NCBI RefSeq assembly: GCF_030646115.1
Contig: NZ_JAUSMX010000018.1
Location: 248,001-312,000 of the forward strand
Length of the DNA: 64,000 nucleotides
From: Fluviicoccus sp.
GTDB taxonomy: Bacteria; Pseudomonadota; Gammaproteobacteria; Pseudomonadales; Moraxellaceae
Reading direction: 5' to 3'
Part shown: piece by piece, positions 8,786 to 19,492 of the stretch
How the letters are laid out: every line of letters starts with the position of its first letter
How positions within the stretch are numbered: position 1 is the first letter of the stretch
Position numbers and translations under genes: made by a program
Notes under the pieces: model-generated
What the model was told of the DNA's origin: nothing
Databases searched by the model: none
The model's input: the letters and a program-made list of their open reading frames with translations, nothing else

Positions 8786-9313
8786 TCAGCTCCGTGTCAG
8801 GAAAAGTTTGCCCACCAGCGCGTAAATGCGGGCGGCTTTCTGGATTTTGTCGCTCAGTTGCAGATTGGTCGGGTAGCGCTTCACGGCGCGTTCGGCCACC
8901 AGCTTTGGCAGGATCAGGGCTTCCATACGGTCCAGGCAGCGCACCAGACGGATGGCGTAGGACACTTCGCCGTCGGCCACCATACGGTCGTTGGCGAAGG
9001 CGCGGGCAGTGCTTTCCTGGAAGGTGAACACCAGGAAGGCATGGGCCAGGTGCTTGACCTTGATGCTGAGACCGGGACGTGCGGTGCTGCCGTTGGCCAG
9101 TTCCAGCGTGCCATGGTTGGTGACGCGCACGCGGAAGGACGGACCGGCGGGCATCACGATCATTTCGATTTCCAGACCGGCGGGAAAGGCGGCGACTTCG
9201 CGGGCGATTTCGTCATCGACTTCACTGGCGGCGACCAGCCCCTTGCCGATCACTTCCATCATGATCGTGACATAGAGCCGTTGCAGTTCGAGCAGGAGTT
9301 TCTGTTTGTTCAC
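8786..9313 (-). CDS. SCP2-like sterol/lipid carrier protein
   Basis: 175 residues from GTG at 9313, which has an AGGAGG ribosome-binding site 9 bp upstream; an in-frame ATG further upstream (9391) has no such site. The middle and C-terminal parts (TARPGLSIKVKHLAHAFLVF, then RAFANDRMVADGEVSYAIRL) match the pattern of SCP2-type lipid-binding domains, where a glycine or aspartate-rich turn precedes an amphipathic helix. The gene is first in an operon with the iron alcohol dehydrogenase (6-bp gap). It probably binds a hydrophobic substrate. Family assignment is by pattern, not by search. Confidence 0.65.
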   Translation of the reverse strand: MNKQKLLLELQRLYVTIMMEVIGKGLVAASEVDDEIAREVAAFPAGLEIEMIVMPAGPSFRVRVTNHGTLELANGSTARPGLSIKVKHLAHAFLVFTFQESTARAFANDRMVADGEVSYAIRLVRCLDRMEALILPKLVAERAVKRYPTNLQLSDKIQKAARIYALVGKLFLTRS

Positions 9314-9434
9314 GGGGGTACACCTCCTGGTGAGAATTGTTAGACAAGAACGGGATGCGGGGACACTAGCATCCGTCTTGCGGTGCGGCAATAGATTACG
9401 CCGGGAAGGCGTTACGGAATATGGAGAAGCGTTG

Positions 9435-10631
9435 TCATTGGCCGTTTTCTACGCGAATTCCGTCGGAAATGCGACCATCAGGTTGCACGATGACAGTGTC
9501 GCCCGCCTTGAGCCCGGTCAGTATTTCCGCCTGCAGGCCATTACGATGACCGACCGTGACTGGCGTCATTTTCGCCCGGCCGTCCTTCAGCGTGAACACC
9601 GCCCAGCCCTCGCCCTGCCGGAACAGCGCGGCAGTAGGCGCTTGTAGGATGTTTTCGCCCTGCCACAACAGGAAACGGGCTTCGAGACGGTAGCCGTCGC
9701 CCAGCCGCCGCCATTGCTCCGGCGGCGAGGCGATGTCCAGCACCACGGTGACGCGCTGTTCGTCCACACCCAGCGCCGAAACGCGGGTGAAGCCCACCGG
9801 CTCAATGCGGCGGACGGTGGCGGCCAGCGGTTCGCCGCCCCACCGCTCCAATGTCGCGGCCATGCCGGGCTGCAATTGTACGGCGTCGGAACTGAGCACA
9901 TCCACCACCACTTCCAGCGCGGCGGGATCGCCCACTTCCAGCACCGGCGCACCGGCCATGATCACGCCTTCGCTGTCGCGCAGCAGGCGCAGCAGCGCAC
10001 CGGAGGCCGGGGATTTCAGCGCCAGCACGCCCTGCCGCGACACGCCGTCGTCTCCGGCGAAGCGCAATGCGGTGCGGGCGGCTTGCAGGTCGTGGCGGGC
10101 GACATCTTCGCCAAAACGGGCGGAACGCAGCGTCGCCTCGGAGCGCTGGCTGGCGGCGCGGGCAGCGGCTAATTGTTGTTCGGTGACGGCCTGAGTGGGC
10201 AGCAGTTTTTGCAGGCGTTCAAGTTCGGTCTTGGCGAGGGTGGCGTCGGTACGGGCGGCGCTGACCGATTCGGCGGCAGCGGACAGACCGGCGCCGGCCG
10301 CCTCGACACGGGCTTGCGCTTCGGCGCGGCGGCGGTCGTCGAGGGCTTCCGCGCGCAGCGGCTCCAGTTGCGCCAGGGTTTGCCCGGATTGCACAGTGTC
10401 ACCCACCTTGGCGGTGACGCGGCGCAGGTAGCCGGAAATCGGCGCGGAGAGGACAAAGCGGTCGCGCACGCGGGCGCGGCCCTCTTCTTCCAGCGTCACT
10501 TGCAGCGGTTCTACGGCAACCTTGGCGGTTTCGACGCGCAATGGCGAGGGCATCAGGCCCCAGACCAGCAGGGCGGTGAGGGTCAAGGCGATCAGGGCCC
10601 AGATCAGATGACGGGGTTTCGGGGTTTTCAT
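9435..10631 (-). CDS. HlyD-family periplasmic adaptor of ABC exporter
   Basis: 398 residues: an N-terminal membrane anchor (LIWALIALTLTALLVWGLM), a biotinyl-lipoyl-like half (SAPISGYLRRVTAKVGDTVQ), a long Ala/Glu/Arg coiled coil (about residues 90-180), the second lipoyl half and a beta-barrel region. This is the standard membrane fusion protein layout. It is the third gene after the ABC ATPase and FtsX-type permease, so the three should form a MacAB/DevBCA-like exporter that uses an outer-membrane channel encoded elsewhere. A 123-bp palindromic repeat lies between it and the permease gene. The substrate is unknown. Confidence 0.88.
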   Translation of the reverse strand: MKTPKPRHLIWALIALTLTALLVWGLMPSPLRVETAKVAVEPLQVTLEEEGRARVRDRFVLSAPISGYLRRVTAKVGDTVQSGQTLAQLEPLRAEALDDRRRAEAQARVEAAGAGLSAAAESVSAARTDATLAKTELERLQKLLPTQAVTEQQLAAARAASQRSEATLRSARFGEDVARHDLQAARTALRFAGDDGVSRQGVLALKSPASGALLRLLRDSEGVIMAGAPVLEVGDPAALEVVVDVLSSDAVQLQPGMAATLERWGGEPLAATVRRIEPVGFTRVSALGVDEQRVTVVLDIASPPEQWRRLGDGYRLEARFLLWQGENILQAPTAALFRQGEGWAVFTLKDGRAKMTPVTVGHRNGLQAEILTGLKAGDTVIVQPDGRISDGIRVENGQ

Positions 10632-10651
10632 GCCAAGGTTCCATCAAAAAG

Positions 10652-10774
10652 TCCCCTCTCCCCCTGTGGGAGAGGGTTAGGGAGAGGGGTGCGGAAAGTC
10701 GCCTGAGCACACCGGCGGTTCCAGCACCACCGCCGTACCCCTCTCCCCGGCCCTCTCCCACAAGGGGAGAGGGA
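10652..10774 (+). repeat. 123-bp palindromic repeat, copy 1
   Basis: Starts TCCCCTCTCCCCCTGTGGGA and ends AAGGGGAGAGGGA. The two arms of about 39 bp are near-perfect inverted repeats around a 45-bp variable core. It lies between the permease and adaptor genes inside the ABC-exporter operon. Copies of exactly the same length and orientation occur at 13888, 16124 and 16622. Confidence 0.95.
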
Positions 10775-10796
10775 GTTCGTCATGCTCGATTTGGAA

Positions 10797-13159
10797 TCAC
10801 GCACTCTTCAACACTCCCACCATATCCAGCTCCGCAATTTTCCGCCACGCCACCACACCCGACGCCACCGCCGACACCACCACCACCGCCGATGAAAAGG
10901 CGATGTTGTAGGCACTGATCACCAGCGGAATACGGTACAGATCCGTTTGCAGGTTGCCCGCCATAAACTGGCACAACCCCACCCCGAACAATACCCCCAG
11001 CGGCAACGCCAGCAAGGTCAGCGCCGCCAGTTCCCCCAGCAGGATATAAGCCGCTTCCTGCCGGGTATAGCCCAGCACGCGCAGGCTGGCCAGTTCGCGG
11101 CTGCGTTCGGCCAGCGCCATGCGCACGGTGTTGTAGACCACGCCGAAGGCGATCACCGCACCCATCACGGCATTGATCAGGGTGAAGGTCAGCAGCACCC
11201 GCTGCATCGTCTCGTTGAAACTTTCAATCAGGGTGTGGCGCAGGTTCACCGCCGCCACGCCAGGCATCTCGCGCAGGCGCCGGTAGATGCTGTCGGCCTG
11301 CCGGTCATCAATCGCCAGCAAGGCGCTGCTGATGGCCGGGCCTTCGCGCAGCAGCCGGTTCAGCGCCGCCTGCCGCAGGTAGACGCCCATGCCCATGTAT
11401 TGCTGCGTCAGCGCTGCCACCCGCACCTCACGCACCGGCCGACCGCCTTCCAGCACTTCCACCCGCAGCGAATCGCCCGCCTTCACCCCCAGCTTGCGCG
11501 CCAGATGCTCGTTCAGCAACAGGCCGTCGTCGGGCAAGGCCAGCGGCCGCAGATCCAGATCCAGCACCTGCTGCAGGCGCCGCTGGTCAGGCATGCCCTG
11601 CAACGCAGTGCGGTAGCTGCGATGCCCGTGACGCAGGCGCACGGCGACGCTGCGCTGCCCTTCCGCATACAACACGCCGGGCATGGCGCGCAGACTGCCC
11701 AGCGCCCGTTCCGGCCGGGTCTGGGTGAATACCACTTCCACGTCCTGGCGCATGGTCTGGTGGAACTGCACGAACATCATCTGCTGCACCGCGTCCTGCT
11801 GGAAGTTGCCGACCATCATGATGCCCACCGCCAGCGCCATGCCGGTCACCGCCAACAAGGCGCGGGCCGGACGGCGTGACCAGTGGCGCAAAATCATCCG
11901 CTCCGGCGCGCCCAGCCAGCGGCGCAGGCCGATACGTTCCAGCCAGGTCAGGCGGTAGCGTTCCGGCGGTTCGGGGCGCATCGACTCGGCGGGCGGCATG
12001 GCGGCGGCGGACAACACTGCCCGCGCCGTTCCGGCCAGCGTCGCCAGCAGGGTCAGCAAGGCCACCGGCAGCAGCCACGGGGTATTCAGGTTATAGATCA
12101 GTTCCGGGAAGCGGTAATAGTCGGTGTAGACCCCGGTCATCAACTGCCCCAGCCACGCACCCAGCGCAAAGCCGCCCAGAATGCCCAGCCCGGTGATGAT
12201 CAGGATCAGTTGCCCGTAATGCACCGCCACGGCGCGGCTGCTGTAGCCGAAGGCCTTCAGCAAGGCGATCACCGGCCGTTGCGTGCTGACCATCCGCGTC
12301 ACCACCACGTTCAGCAGGAAGGCCGCCACCGACAGGAAGATCACCGGAAACAGCCAGGCCATGGTGCGCAGCTGTTCGAACTCTTCGGTCAGGAACTTGT
12401 TGGACAGCTGGTCCTCGCGGCTGATGACGCCGATGCCGCCCCAGCGCGCCAGCAGCAGGTCCAAACGTTGTATCACCGCCGCTTCCGAAACCCGCGGCTG
12501 CAGGCTCAGCACCAGGCTGTTGAACGCGCCGTCGAGGTTGAAAGCTTTGGCCAGCGGCTTGCGCGGCATCCACAGCACACCGAAATGACGGTAGTCCGGC
12601 ATCATCGCGCCCGGTGCAATCTGGTAGATGAATTCCGGGGAAATGGCGATGCCGGTGACATGCAGCACCCGCTGCCGCCCGTTCAGCACCGCCGTTAGCG
12701 TCGAGCCGGGATGCAGGCGGTGCGCTTCGGCAAAGGCATCGCTGATCAGCACCTCGTCTTCCTGCCAGTCACCGGGCATCTGCCCTTCAATGATGTACAG
12801 CCGGTTCAGCTGCGGCTGCCCGCTGTCCGGCATCGACACCAGTTGCCCGGTCACCGGGTCGCCAAAACCCGGCACGGTCAGGCTGACCGGCGCCGTGATG
12901 CGCGTTTCCACCACCGCGACTTCCGGCCAGCGCGTCACCGGCTCCGCTACCGCTTCCGGGGCGCGGGTCAGATTGGCGAAGAGATGGGCGAAACGGGTGT
13001 CACGGTAAAAACGGTCGCGGGTCTGCTGCAACGAATCGTAGGTGGACACGCTCATCACGCACACCCCCACCCCAGCCACGATCACCAGCAGGATCGCCAG
13101 CGCCTGGCCGCGCATCTGCCACAGCTCGCGCCACAGCTTGCGGTGCAGGACGGGCAGCT

Positions 13160-13163
<4 letters not shown>
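10797..13163 (-). CDS. ABC exporter permease (FtsX/MacB-type, duplicated)
   Basis: 788 residues with the topology of large FtsX-family permeases: an N-terminal transmembrane helix ([20 protein letters not shown]), a large periplasmic domain, three helices around residues 270-380, a second copy of the helix-periplasmic-domain unit, and three terminal helices. The GTG start overlaps the ATPase stop (GTGA), showing tight coupling. It should work with the ATPase upstream and the HlyD-type adaptor downstream to move a substrate from the periplasm or inner membrane outwards. No substrate can be inferred. Confidence 0.9.
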
Positions 13164-13867
<704 letters not shown>

Positions 13868-13887
13868 GGGGGTTCCGGGGGCAAGAG

Positions 13888-14010
13888 TCCCCTCTCCCCT
13901 TGTGGGAGAGGGTTAGGGAGAGGGGTGCGGAAAGTCTCCCGAACACACCGACAGTTCAAGCGCGACCGCCGTACCCCTCTCCCCGGCCCTCTCCCACAAG
14001 GGGAGAGGGA
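13888..14010 (+). repeat. 123-bp palindromic repeat, copy 2
   Basis: Same length, ends and orientation as copy 1; the arms differ at only a few positions while the core has diverged. It lies 20 bp upstream of the ATPase start, and 43 bp after its right end the stop of the MpaB-like gene is reached, so it may carry or disturb the exporter operon promoter. Confidence 0.95.
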
Positions 14011-14053
14011 GATTTAGTGATCCCACGATCATATCCCTCCCCGGCCCCCCGCT

Positions 14054-14962
14054 CTACCCCTGCCTCGCCTCCTTCTTCCCCAGCGGCTCCGGCCGCAGGT
14101 CTTCAATTTGGTAAGGCCTGCTGCCGTAAGTCCGGTTGCGCGGTGAATCCGGCAGCACTGGGTACGGGCCGGTGACCACATGGCGCCTTAGCCGGGCATA
14201 GGCCCGCAAGGCCTTCTCCAGCACCGGCCGCACATAACGCGGCGGCACGGGTGCCTTTACCGCGTTCAGGAACGGCAGGTCGTTGTCGAACAGACTGTAG
14301 ATCACCGGCGAAGCCTTGCCGCGCAGCACCGGAGGCAGCCAGCCTTCAAAAATGGCGATGGTGGCCGCTGCGACTTGGGCGCTATCGTCGTTGGGTACGA
14401 AGGTTTTGCGCTTGTATTTGTCCACCCACAGATCATAGGCATGCTTGCTCTCGGGAATCCCGGTCAGGTTCATGCGCTCGCCCAGCCCGGCCCAGAAATG
14501 AAACCAGGCTTGCTGCTCGTGCGGGGTCATGGGGCGCTTGCCGTAATGGGTGGTCCAGCGGATCGGGAATTCAATGAAGGTCCACAGCACAAACAGGAAA
14601 TCGTCCTGGGCAATACGGTAATGCCCGTGGCTCTTGTTGACGCGTTCAATGGCGCGGCTGCCGATCTCGCCATCCCAGCCGGAATCCATGATGTGCGTCA
14701 TCAGCAGGCGGGTGTCGTCGTAGCGTTTCTGGCCACTCTTGCTGAACTGGCCGGTGGCGTTCAGCACCTTGGCGACAGTGGCGCTGCCGTAAGTGTAGAA
14801 CAGGGCCAGCTCCAGCGCGCGCTGGAAATCCCAAGGGAATTCATAGGCGGTCAGCAAATGGATAATGCGCTGGCAATCACGTTTGGCGTCCAGCCCTGCG
14901 ATTTCCCGGGCAACCTCGGGATTAGGCTGGAGGAACAGGCGCTTGCTGTAGATGGCGGACAT
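14054..14962 (-). CDS. MpaB-like oxygenase family protein (DUF2236)
   Basis: 302 residues from ATG at 14962, chosen for the GAGAGGG 5 bp upstream; longer in-frame starts lack a site. The protein is helical. The stretch FYTYGSATVAKVLNATGQFS, then RLLMTHIMDSGW and the later WTFIEFPIRWTTHYGKRPMT, resemble the DUF2236/MpaB family, which includes latex-clearing heme oxygenases and fungal MpaB. The enzymatic activity of most bacterial members is unknown. An AraC-type regulator lies 145 bp upstream in the same direction and may control it. Lipid or isoprenoid oxidation is a guess from family and context. Confidence 0.7.
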   Translation of the reverse strand: MSAIYSKRLFLQPNPEVAREIAGLDAKRDCQRIIHLLTAYEFPWDFQRALELALFYTYGSATVAKVLNATGQFSKSGQKRYDDTRLLMTHIMDSGWDGEIGSRAIERVNKSHGHYRIAQDDFLFVLWTFIEFPIRWTTHYGKRPMTPHEQQAWFHFWAGLGERMNLTGIPESKHAYDLWVDKYKRKTFVPNDDSAQVAAATIAIFEGWLPPVLRGKASPVIYSLFDNDLPFLNAVKAPVPPRYVRPVLEKALRAYARLRRHVVTGPYPVLPDSPRNRTYGSRPYQIEDLRPEPLGKKEARQG

Positions 14963-15107
14963 GGAAACCCTCTCGACGGTTATTCTTCTGACGCCCGGAA
15001 CGCGGCATCTGTATTTCCGATATTGCGCCGTGTCCATGACCGCCGTTAAGCACCAAACCCGCCCACATGGGTACATATCACGCCAATATGGCGTTTTCCG
15101 CACCCCA

Positions 15108-16106
15108 TCAGCACGTCATCAGCCAATCTTGCGGGGTCTGTCCGGTCCAGCGTTTGAAGGCGCGGCGGAAGGCGGACACATCCTGATAACCCAGCGTCGC
15201 CGCCACCGACGCCACGGTATGCCCGGGCAGTTCCAGATGCAGTTGCGCCTGACGGCACAGCTCCCCGTCCAGCAATTGCTGGTAGACACACTGCTCCGCC
15301 GCCAGATGCCGGGTCAGGCTGCGCGCGGACAGATGCAGCGCCGCCGCCACTTCCGTAATGGTCCACAACTGCCCCGGATGCTGCTGTAACACCCGCTCGA
15401 CACGCGTCCGCCAGGTTTCACGCGTCTCCAGGCTGGCGCGCTGGCGTTCGCATTGCCGGATGGCCCCGGCATGCACTTCGGGGTCGGCAAAGGGATTGGA
15501 GGTATCCAGCTCCGTCAGCGGCAGGCGCAGGCAGGTCTGTTCCTGCCCGAAAACCACCTGCCCGTGCAAGAATTCGGCATAATGCGCCGCATGCACAGGC
15601 GCGTTGTAACCCAGCCCGATTTCCGCCCCCGTCACCGCCCGACCCAGCGGTTGCTCGATCACCCAGAAGATCGAGGCGATCAACGCCTCCATCAGGAAGA
15701 TGCCCACCGGGTCATAGGGAATGTCGCTGAACAGGGTCAGTTGCAGATGATGGCCGTCAATGGCGCGACTCATAGTCACCACCGGCAGGCGCAGGATGCC
15801 GAAGTGTTCCAGTACGTCCAGCGCCAGTCGCGGTGTCGGTGCGGAGGATGCCGCCACACCCATCGCGCCGTGCGCCGACAGCGGCATGTGGCAACCGACC
15901 TGCAAACCCAGCGCCGGGTTGCCGGATAGCGCCAGCGCGTTGAGAATAATTCGGTACTGGTCGGGCGCGGAAATCAGGGCGTCCAGCTGGAATAGCTGCC
16001 GGGCCGTCACCGCCGATCCGGCCAGCAGGCGCAAGACTCCCGCCTCGTCCAGGCGGAGTTCGCGGACGAGCATGCGGGAGTAGGTGGCGGGGAAATCGGG
16101 GGGCAT
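15108..16106 (-). CDS. AraC-family transcriptional regulator (OruR/ArgR-like layout)
   Basis: 332 residues. The N-terminal two thirds match the arabinose-binding-like sensor half found in AraC members such as OruR (LGLQVGCHMPLSAHGAMGVA). The last 100 residues carry two helix-turn-helix motifs (WTITEVAAALHLSARSLTRH and HTVASVAATLGYQDVSAFRR) ending in the family-typical FKRWTGQTPQDW. It should activate a nearby operon in response to a small hydrophobic ligand; the co-directional MpaB-like gene is the best candidate. A 123-bp repeat ends only 17 bp upstream of the start codon, so the promoter lies in or beyond the repeat. Confidence 0.9.
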   Translation of the reverse strand: MPPDFPATYSRMLVRELRLDEAGVLRLLAGSAVTARQLFQLDALISAPDQYRIILNALALSGNPALGLQVGCHMPLSAHGAMGVAASSAPTPRLALDVLEHFGILRLPVVTMSRAIDGHHLQLTLFSDIPYDPVGIFLMEALIASIFWVIEQPLGRAVTGAEIGLGYNAPVHAAHYAEFLHGQVVFGQEQTCLRLPLTELDTSNPFADPEVHAGAIRQCERQRASLETRETWRTRVERVLQQHPGQLWTITEVAAALHLSARSLTRHLAAEQCVYQQLLDGELCRQAQLHLELPGHTVASVAATLGYQDVSAFRRAFKRWTGQTPQDWLMTC

Positions 16107-16123
16107 GCGGAATCAGCCTCATG

Positions 16124-16246
16124 TCCCCTCTCCCCCTGTGGGAGAGGGCTAGGGAGAGGGGTGCGGAACGTCGCCAAGACACACCTGCAGTTCAAGCACC
16201 ACTGCCGTACCCCTCTCCCCGGCCCTCTCCCACAAGGGGAGAGGGA
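16124..16246 (+). repeat. 123-bp palindromic repeat, copy 3
   Basis: Same ends and orientation as the other copies. Its right end is 16 bp from the stop codon of the DUF559 gene. Its core shares AACGTCGCCAAGACACACCT with copy 4 but not with copies 1 and 2, so copies 3 and 4 are closest relatives. Confidence 0.95.
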
Positions 16247-16262
16247 GGTTCATTATTGAAAT

Positions 16263-16601
16263 TCAAGCATTGATAATAGCCCCATCAATCCTCCATAGCA
16301 CAGCCTCCATCTCTCCCAAAACCTCATGATTCCAGAATCGCAGCACACGAAAGCCTTCTCCCTCCAGATGCTGCTGACGAAGACGGTCGTAGGCCAGTTG
16401 GTCCGGCTCAGCATGATGCCCGCCATCCAGTTCGATAATCAGTTTGTGGGTAAAGGAGACGAAATCGGCAATGTAGGGGCCGATGGGGGCTTGGCGGCGG
16501 AATTTGCAGCCGAAACGACCGGCTCGGAGCATTGACCAAAGCAGCTTTTCAGCGTCGGTCATGTTTGAACGTAGATACTTTGCGTTTTCCAATACTGACA
16601 T
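16263..16601 (-). CDS. DUF559 domain protein (Vsr-like nuclease fold)
   Basis: 112 residues, full length for the family. Recognisable features are LRSNMTDAEKLLWSMLR, the substrate-region FRRQAPIGPYIADFVS, and the catalytic-type block KLIIELDGGHHAEP, then YDRLRQQHLEGEGFRVLRFW. The DF...E-D pattern matches the PD-(D/E)XK/Vsr-like fold assigned to DUF559. Biochemistry of the family is poorly known. ATG at 16601 lies 20 bp from repeat copy 4, and the stop lies 16 bp from copy 3, leaving no room for a promoter outside the repeat. The gene and repeats look like one unit. Confidence 0.88.
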   Translation of the reverse strand: MSVLENAKYLRSNMTDAEKLLWSMLRAGRFGCKFRRQAPIGPYIADFVSFTHKLIIELDGGHHAEPDQLAYDRLRQQHLEGEGFRVLRFWNHEVLGEMEAVLWRIDGAIINA

Positions 16602-16621
16602 GCTCTTCTTCCATAAAGAAA

Positions 16622-16744
16622 TCCCCTCTCCCCCTGTGGGAGAGGGTTAGGGAGAGGGGTGCGGAACGTCGCCAAGACACACCTGCAGTTCAGCAACTAC
16701 CGCAGTACCCCTCTCCCCGGCCCTCTCCCACAAGGGGAGAGGGA
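16622..16744 (+). repeat. 123-bp palindromic repeat, copy 4
   Basis: Same length, ends and orientation as copies 1-3. It lies between clpB (stop at 16754, 9 bp away) and the DUF559 start (20 bp away), and may act as the clpB transcript terminator and as the upstream region of the DUF559 gene. Confidence 0.95.
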
Positions 16745-16753
16745 GTTACATCA

Positions 16754-19339
16754 TCAATGCAGCTTCTGCTTCCCAAACACCAAACGTCCCTGCTCCACAT
16801 CCGCCATGATGGTATCCCCGGCCACAAATTCCCCGGCCAGCAGCTTCTGCGCCAGCGGGTTTTCAAAACCGGTCTGGATGGCGCGCTTCAACGGCCGCGC
16901 ACCATACACCGGGTCGTAACCGGCCACGATCAGCTGTTCCATCGCCGACGTCGTCAGCTCCAGTTTCAGATCGCGTTCAGCCAACCGCTTGCGCAGGCGT
17001 TCCAATTGAATCTCGGCAATGCCCTGGATCTGGCTTTCCTCCAGCGGATGGAACACCACCACCTCATCAATGCGGTTGATGAATTCCGGGCGGAAATGCT
17101 CGCCCACCACTTCCATCACCGCCAGCTTGATGTGGTCGTACTGCTTCTCCTCGCTGAAGTTACGGATCACATCCGAACCCAGGTTAGAAGTCATGATGAT
17201 CACCGTGTTCTTGAAGTCGACGGTACGGCCCTGACCATCCGTCAGGCGACCATCTTCCAACACCTGCAGCAGCACGTTGAACACGTCCGGATGCGCCTTC
17301 TCGACCTCATCCAGCAAAATCACCGAGTACGGCTTGCGACGCACGGCTTCGGTCAGATAACCGCCTTCCTCGTAACCGACATAGCCGGGAGGTGCGCCTA
17401 TCAGGCGGGAGACGCTGTGCTTCTCCATGAATTCCGACATGTCGATACGCACGATCGAGTCTTCGGTATCAAACAGGAAGGTCGCCAGCGCCTTGCACAG
17501 CTCGGTCTTGCCGACGCCGGTGGGGCCGAGGAACAGGAACGAACCGGTCGGCCGGTTGGGGTCGGACAGCCCGGCGCGGGACCGGCGCACGGCATTGGCG
17601 ACGGCAGTTACCGCCTCGTGCTGGCCCACCACCCGCGAATGCAGCGACTCTTCCATGCGCAGCAGCTTCTCGCGCTCGCCTTCCATCATCTTGCTGACGG
17701 GAATGCCGGTGGCCTTCGCCACCACTTCGGCAATTTCAACCTCGGTCACCTTGCTGCGCAGCAGCTTGTGGGTGCCCTGTTCCACTTGCTGCGACTGGCT
17801 CAGCTGCTTTTCCAGTTCGGGAATGACACCGTATTTCAGACGCGACATTTCCGCCATGTCGCCGGTGCGCTGCGCCTTTTCGAAGTCGAAGCGGGCCTTG
17901 TCCAGTTCCTCCTTGATCTGCTGCGCACCCTTGACGCTGGCCTTCTCGGCCTGCCATATCTCGTTGAGGTCAGCGTATTCGCGTTCCATTTTCTCGATGG
18001 TCTGTTCCAGCGTTTCCAGACGGGCGACGGAGGCCTTGTCCTTCTCCTGCTTCAGCGCTTCCCGCTCCATCTTCAGCTGGATCAGGCGGCGGTCGAGCTT
18101 GTCCATCTCCTCGGGCTTGGAGTCCATTTCCATGCGGATGCGCGAGGCGGCTTCGTCGATCAGGTCGATGGCCTTGTCCGGCAGCTTGCGGTCGGTGATG
18201 TAGCGGTGCGACATCTTGGCGGCGGCGATGATCGCCGGGTCGGTGATGTCGACGCCGTGGTGCAGTTCATAACGCTCCTTCAGGCCGCGCAGGATGGCGA
18301 TGGTGTCTTCCACCGACGGCTCGTCCACCAGCACCTTCTGGAAACGGCGCTCCAGCGCGGCATCCTTCTCGATGTACTGGCGGTATTCGTCCAGCGTCGT
18401 CGCGCCGACGCAGTGAAGCTCACCGCGCGCCAGGGCGGGCTTGAGCATGTTACCCGCGTCCATCGCGCCTTCAGCCTTGCCTGCGCCGACCATGGTGTGC
18501 AGTTCGTCGATAAACAAGATGACATTGCCTTCCTGCTTCGCCAGATCGCTCAGCACTGCTTTCAGGCGCTCCTCGAATTCGCCCCGGAACTTGGCGCCGG
18601 CAATCAGCGCGCCCATGTCCAGCGACAGCACCTTCTTGTTCTTCAGCCCTTCCGGCACTTCACCGTTGACGATGCGCTGCGCCAGCCCTTCGACAATGGC
18701 GGTCTTGCCGACGCCCGGTTCACCAATCAGCACCGGATTGTTCTTGGTGCGGCGCGACAACACCTGGATGGTGCGGCGGATTTCATCGTCACGGCCAATC
18801 ACCGGGTCCAGCTTGCCGGCGGCGGCACGCTCGGTGAGGTCGATGGTGTACTTGCCCAGGGCGCGGCGGTTGTCTTCGGCGTTGGCGTCAGTCACGGGTT
18901 CATCTCCACGAATGGTCTGGATGGCGGCATTCAGCTTGTTCTTGTCGACGCCGCTTTGTTGCAGCGCCTTGGCCACGGCACCGCCGGCTTCCAGCATGGC
19001 CAGGATCGCCAACTCACTGGCGATGAACTGGTCCTGTTTCTTCTGCGCCAGCTTGTCGGCCAGATTCAGCACTTTGGACAGTTCCTGCCCCACCTGCACT
19101 TCGCCGGTGGGGTTCTTGATCACCGCCACGCCTTCCAGCAGCTCGTTCAGCTTGCGTTCCAGCGTGGCAATGTTGCCTCCGGACTGGCTGAGCAGCGGCC
19201 GGGTGCTGCCGTCCTGTTGCTGCAGCAAGGCCAGCAGCAAGTGGGCGGGTTCGATGGTGGTATGGTCACGGCCGACAGCCAGCGACTGGGCATCACTGAG
19301 GGCCTGTTGCAGTTTCGCGGTCAATTTGTCGAAGCGCAT
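16754..19339 (-). CDS. clpB: ATP-dependent disaggregase ClpB
   Basis: 861 residues from the ATG giving MRFDKLT, the standard ClpB length and N-terminus. Domains in order: N-domain, first AAA+ module (Walker A GEPGVGKT, Walker [10 protein letters not shown]), the long middle coiled coil (about residues 400-530, rich in E, K and Q), second AAA+ module ([20 protein letters not shown]) and the C-terminal domain. With DnaK it pulls polypeptides out of aggregates after heat stress. A sigma-32-type promoter sits 41-68 bp upstream. No separate terminator is seen before repeat copy 4. Confidence 0.98.
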   Translation of the reverse strand: MRFDKLTAKLQQALSDAQSLAVGRDHTTIEPAHLLLALLQQQDGSTRPLLSQSGGNIATLERKLNELLEGVAVIKNPTGEVQVGQELSKVLNLADKLAQKKQDQFIASELAILAMLEAGGAVAKALQQSGVDKNKLNAAIQTIRGDEPVTDANAEDNRRALGKYTIDLTERAAAGKLDPVIGRDDEIRRTIQVLSRRTKNNPVLIGEPGVGKTAIVEGLAQRIVNGEVPEGLKNKKVLSLDMGALIAGAKFRGEFEERLKAVLSDLAKQEGNVILFIDELHTMVGAGKAEGAMDAGNMLKPALARGELHCVGATTLDEYRQYIEKDAALERRFQKVLVDEPSVEDTIAILRGLKERYELHHGVDITDPAIIAAAKMSHRYITDRKLPDKAIDLIDEAASRIRMEMDSKPEEMDKLDRRLIQLKMEREALKQEKDKASVARLETLEQTIEKMEREYADLNEIWQAEKASVKGAQQIKEELDKARFDFEKAQRTGDMAEMSRLKYGVIPELEKQLSQSQQVEQGTHKLLRSKVTEVEIAEVVAKATGIPVSKMMEGEREKLLRMEESLHSRVVGQHEAVTAVANAVRRSRAGLSDPNRPTGSFLFLGPTGVGKTELCKALATFLFDTEDSIVRIDMSEFMEKHSVSRLIGAPPGYVGYEEGGYLTEAVRRKPYSVILLDEVEKAHPDVFNVLLQVLEDGRLTDGQGRTVDFKNTVIIMTSNLGSDVIRNFSEEKQYDHIKLAVMEVVGEHFRPEFINRIDEVVVFHPLEESQIQGIAEIQLERLRKRLAERDLKLELTTSAMEQLIVAGYDPVYGARPLKRAIQTGFENPLAQKLLAGEFVAGDTIMADVEQGRLVFGKQKLH

Positions 19340-19379
19340 GGTTGGTCTCATTCACACAGCAATAGTGGGGTTGTTGTAG

Positions 19380-19407
19380 AGATGAGGTATAGACCCTTTA
19401 TTTCAAG
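19380..19407 (-). promoter_or_regulatory. Sigma-32 heat-shock promoter of clpB
   Basis: On the minus strand CTTGAAA (19407-19401) is followed after 13 bp by CCTCATCT (19387-19380). The heat-shock consensus is CTTGAAA and CCCCATNT with an 11-16 bp spacer, so all seven -35 bases match and the -10 has one mismatch. Confidence 0.85.
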
Positions 19408-19492
19408 CGTGGGATTTTTTCTTTTTTTATCGTGATTTTTTGGATTGAAAAACAGACTATTGTCCACAAGTGCCGTCAGGGGAGAATTGATC

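Noticed and set aside
7691-9343. Long plus-strand open frame across the alcohol dehydrogenase pair
   Set aside because: Antisense shadow; the translation is His/Arg/Gln-rich without domains, while both minus-strand genes are clear.
16532-19435. Long open frame on the plus strand across clpB, about 960 codons
   Set aside because: It is antisense to clpB, which has full family motifs and a heat-shock promoter. The His/Gln/Leu-rich translation is an effect of codon use on the other strand.
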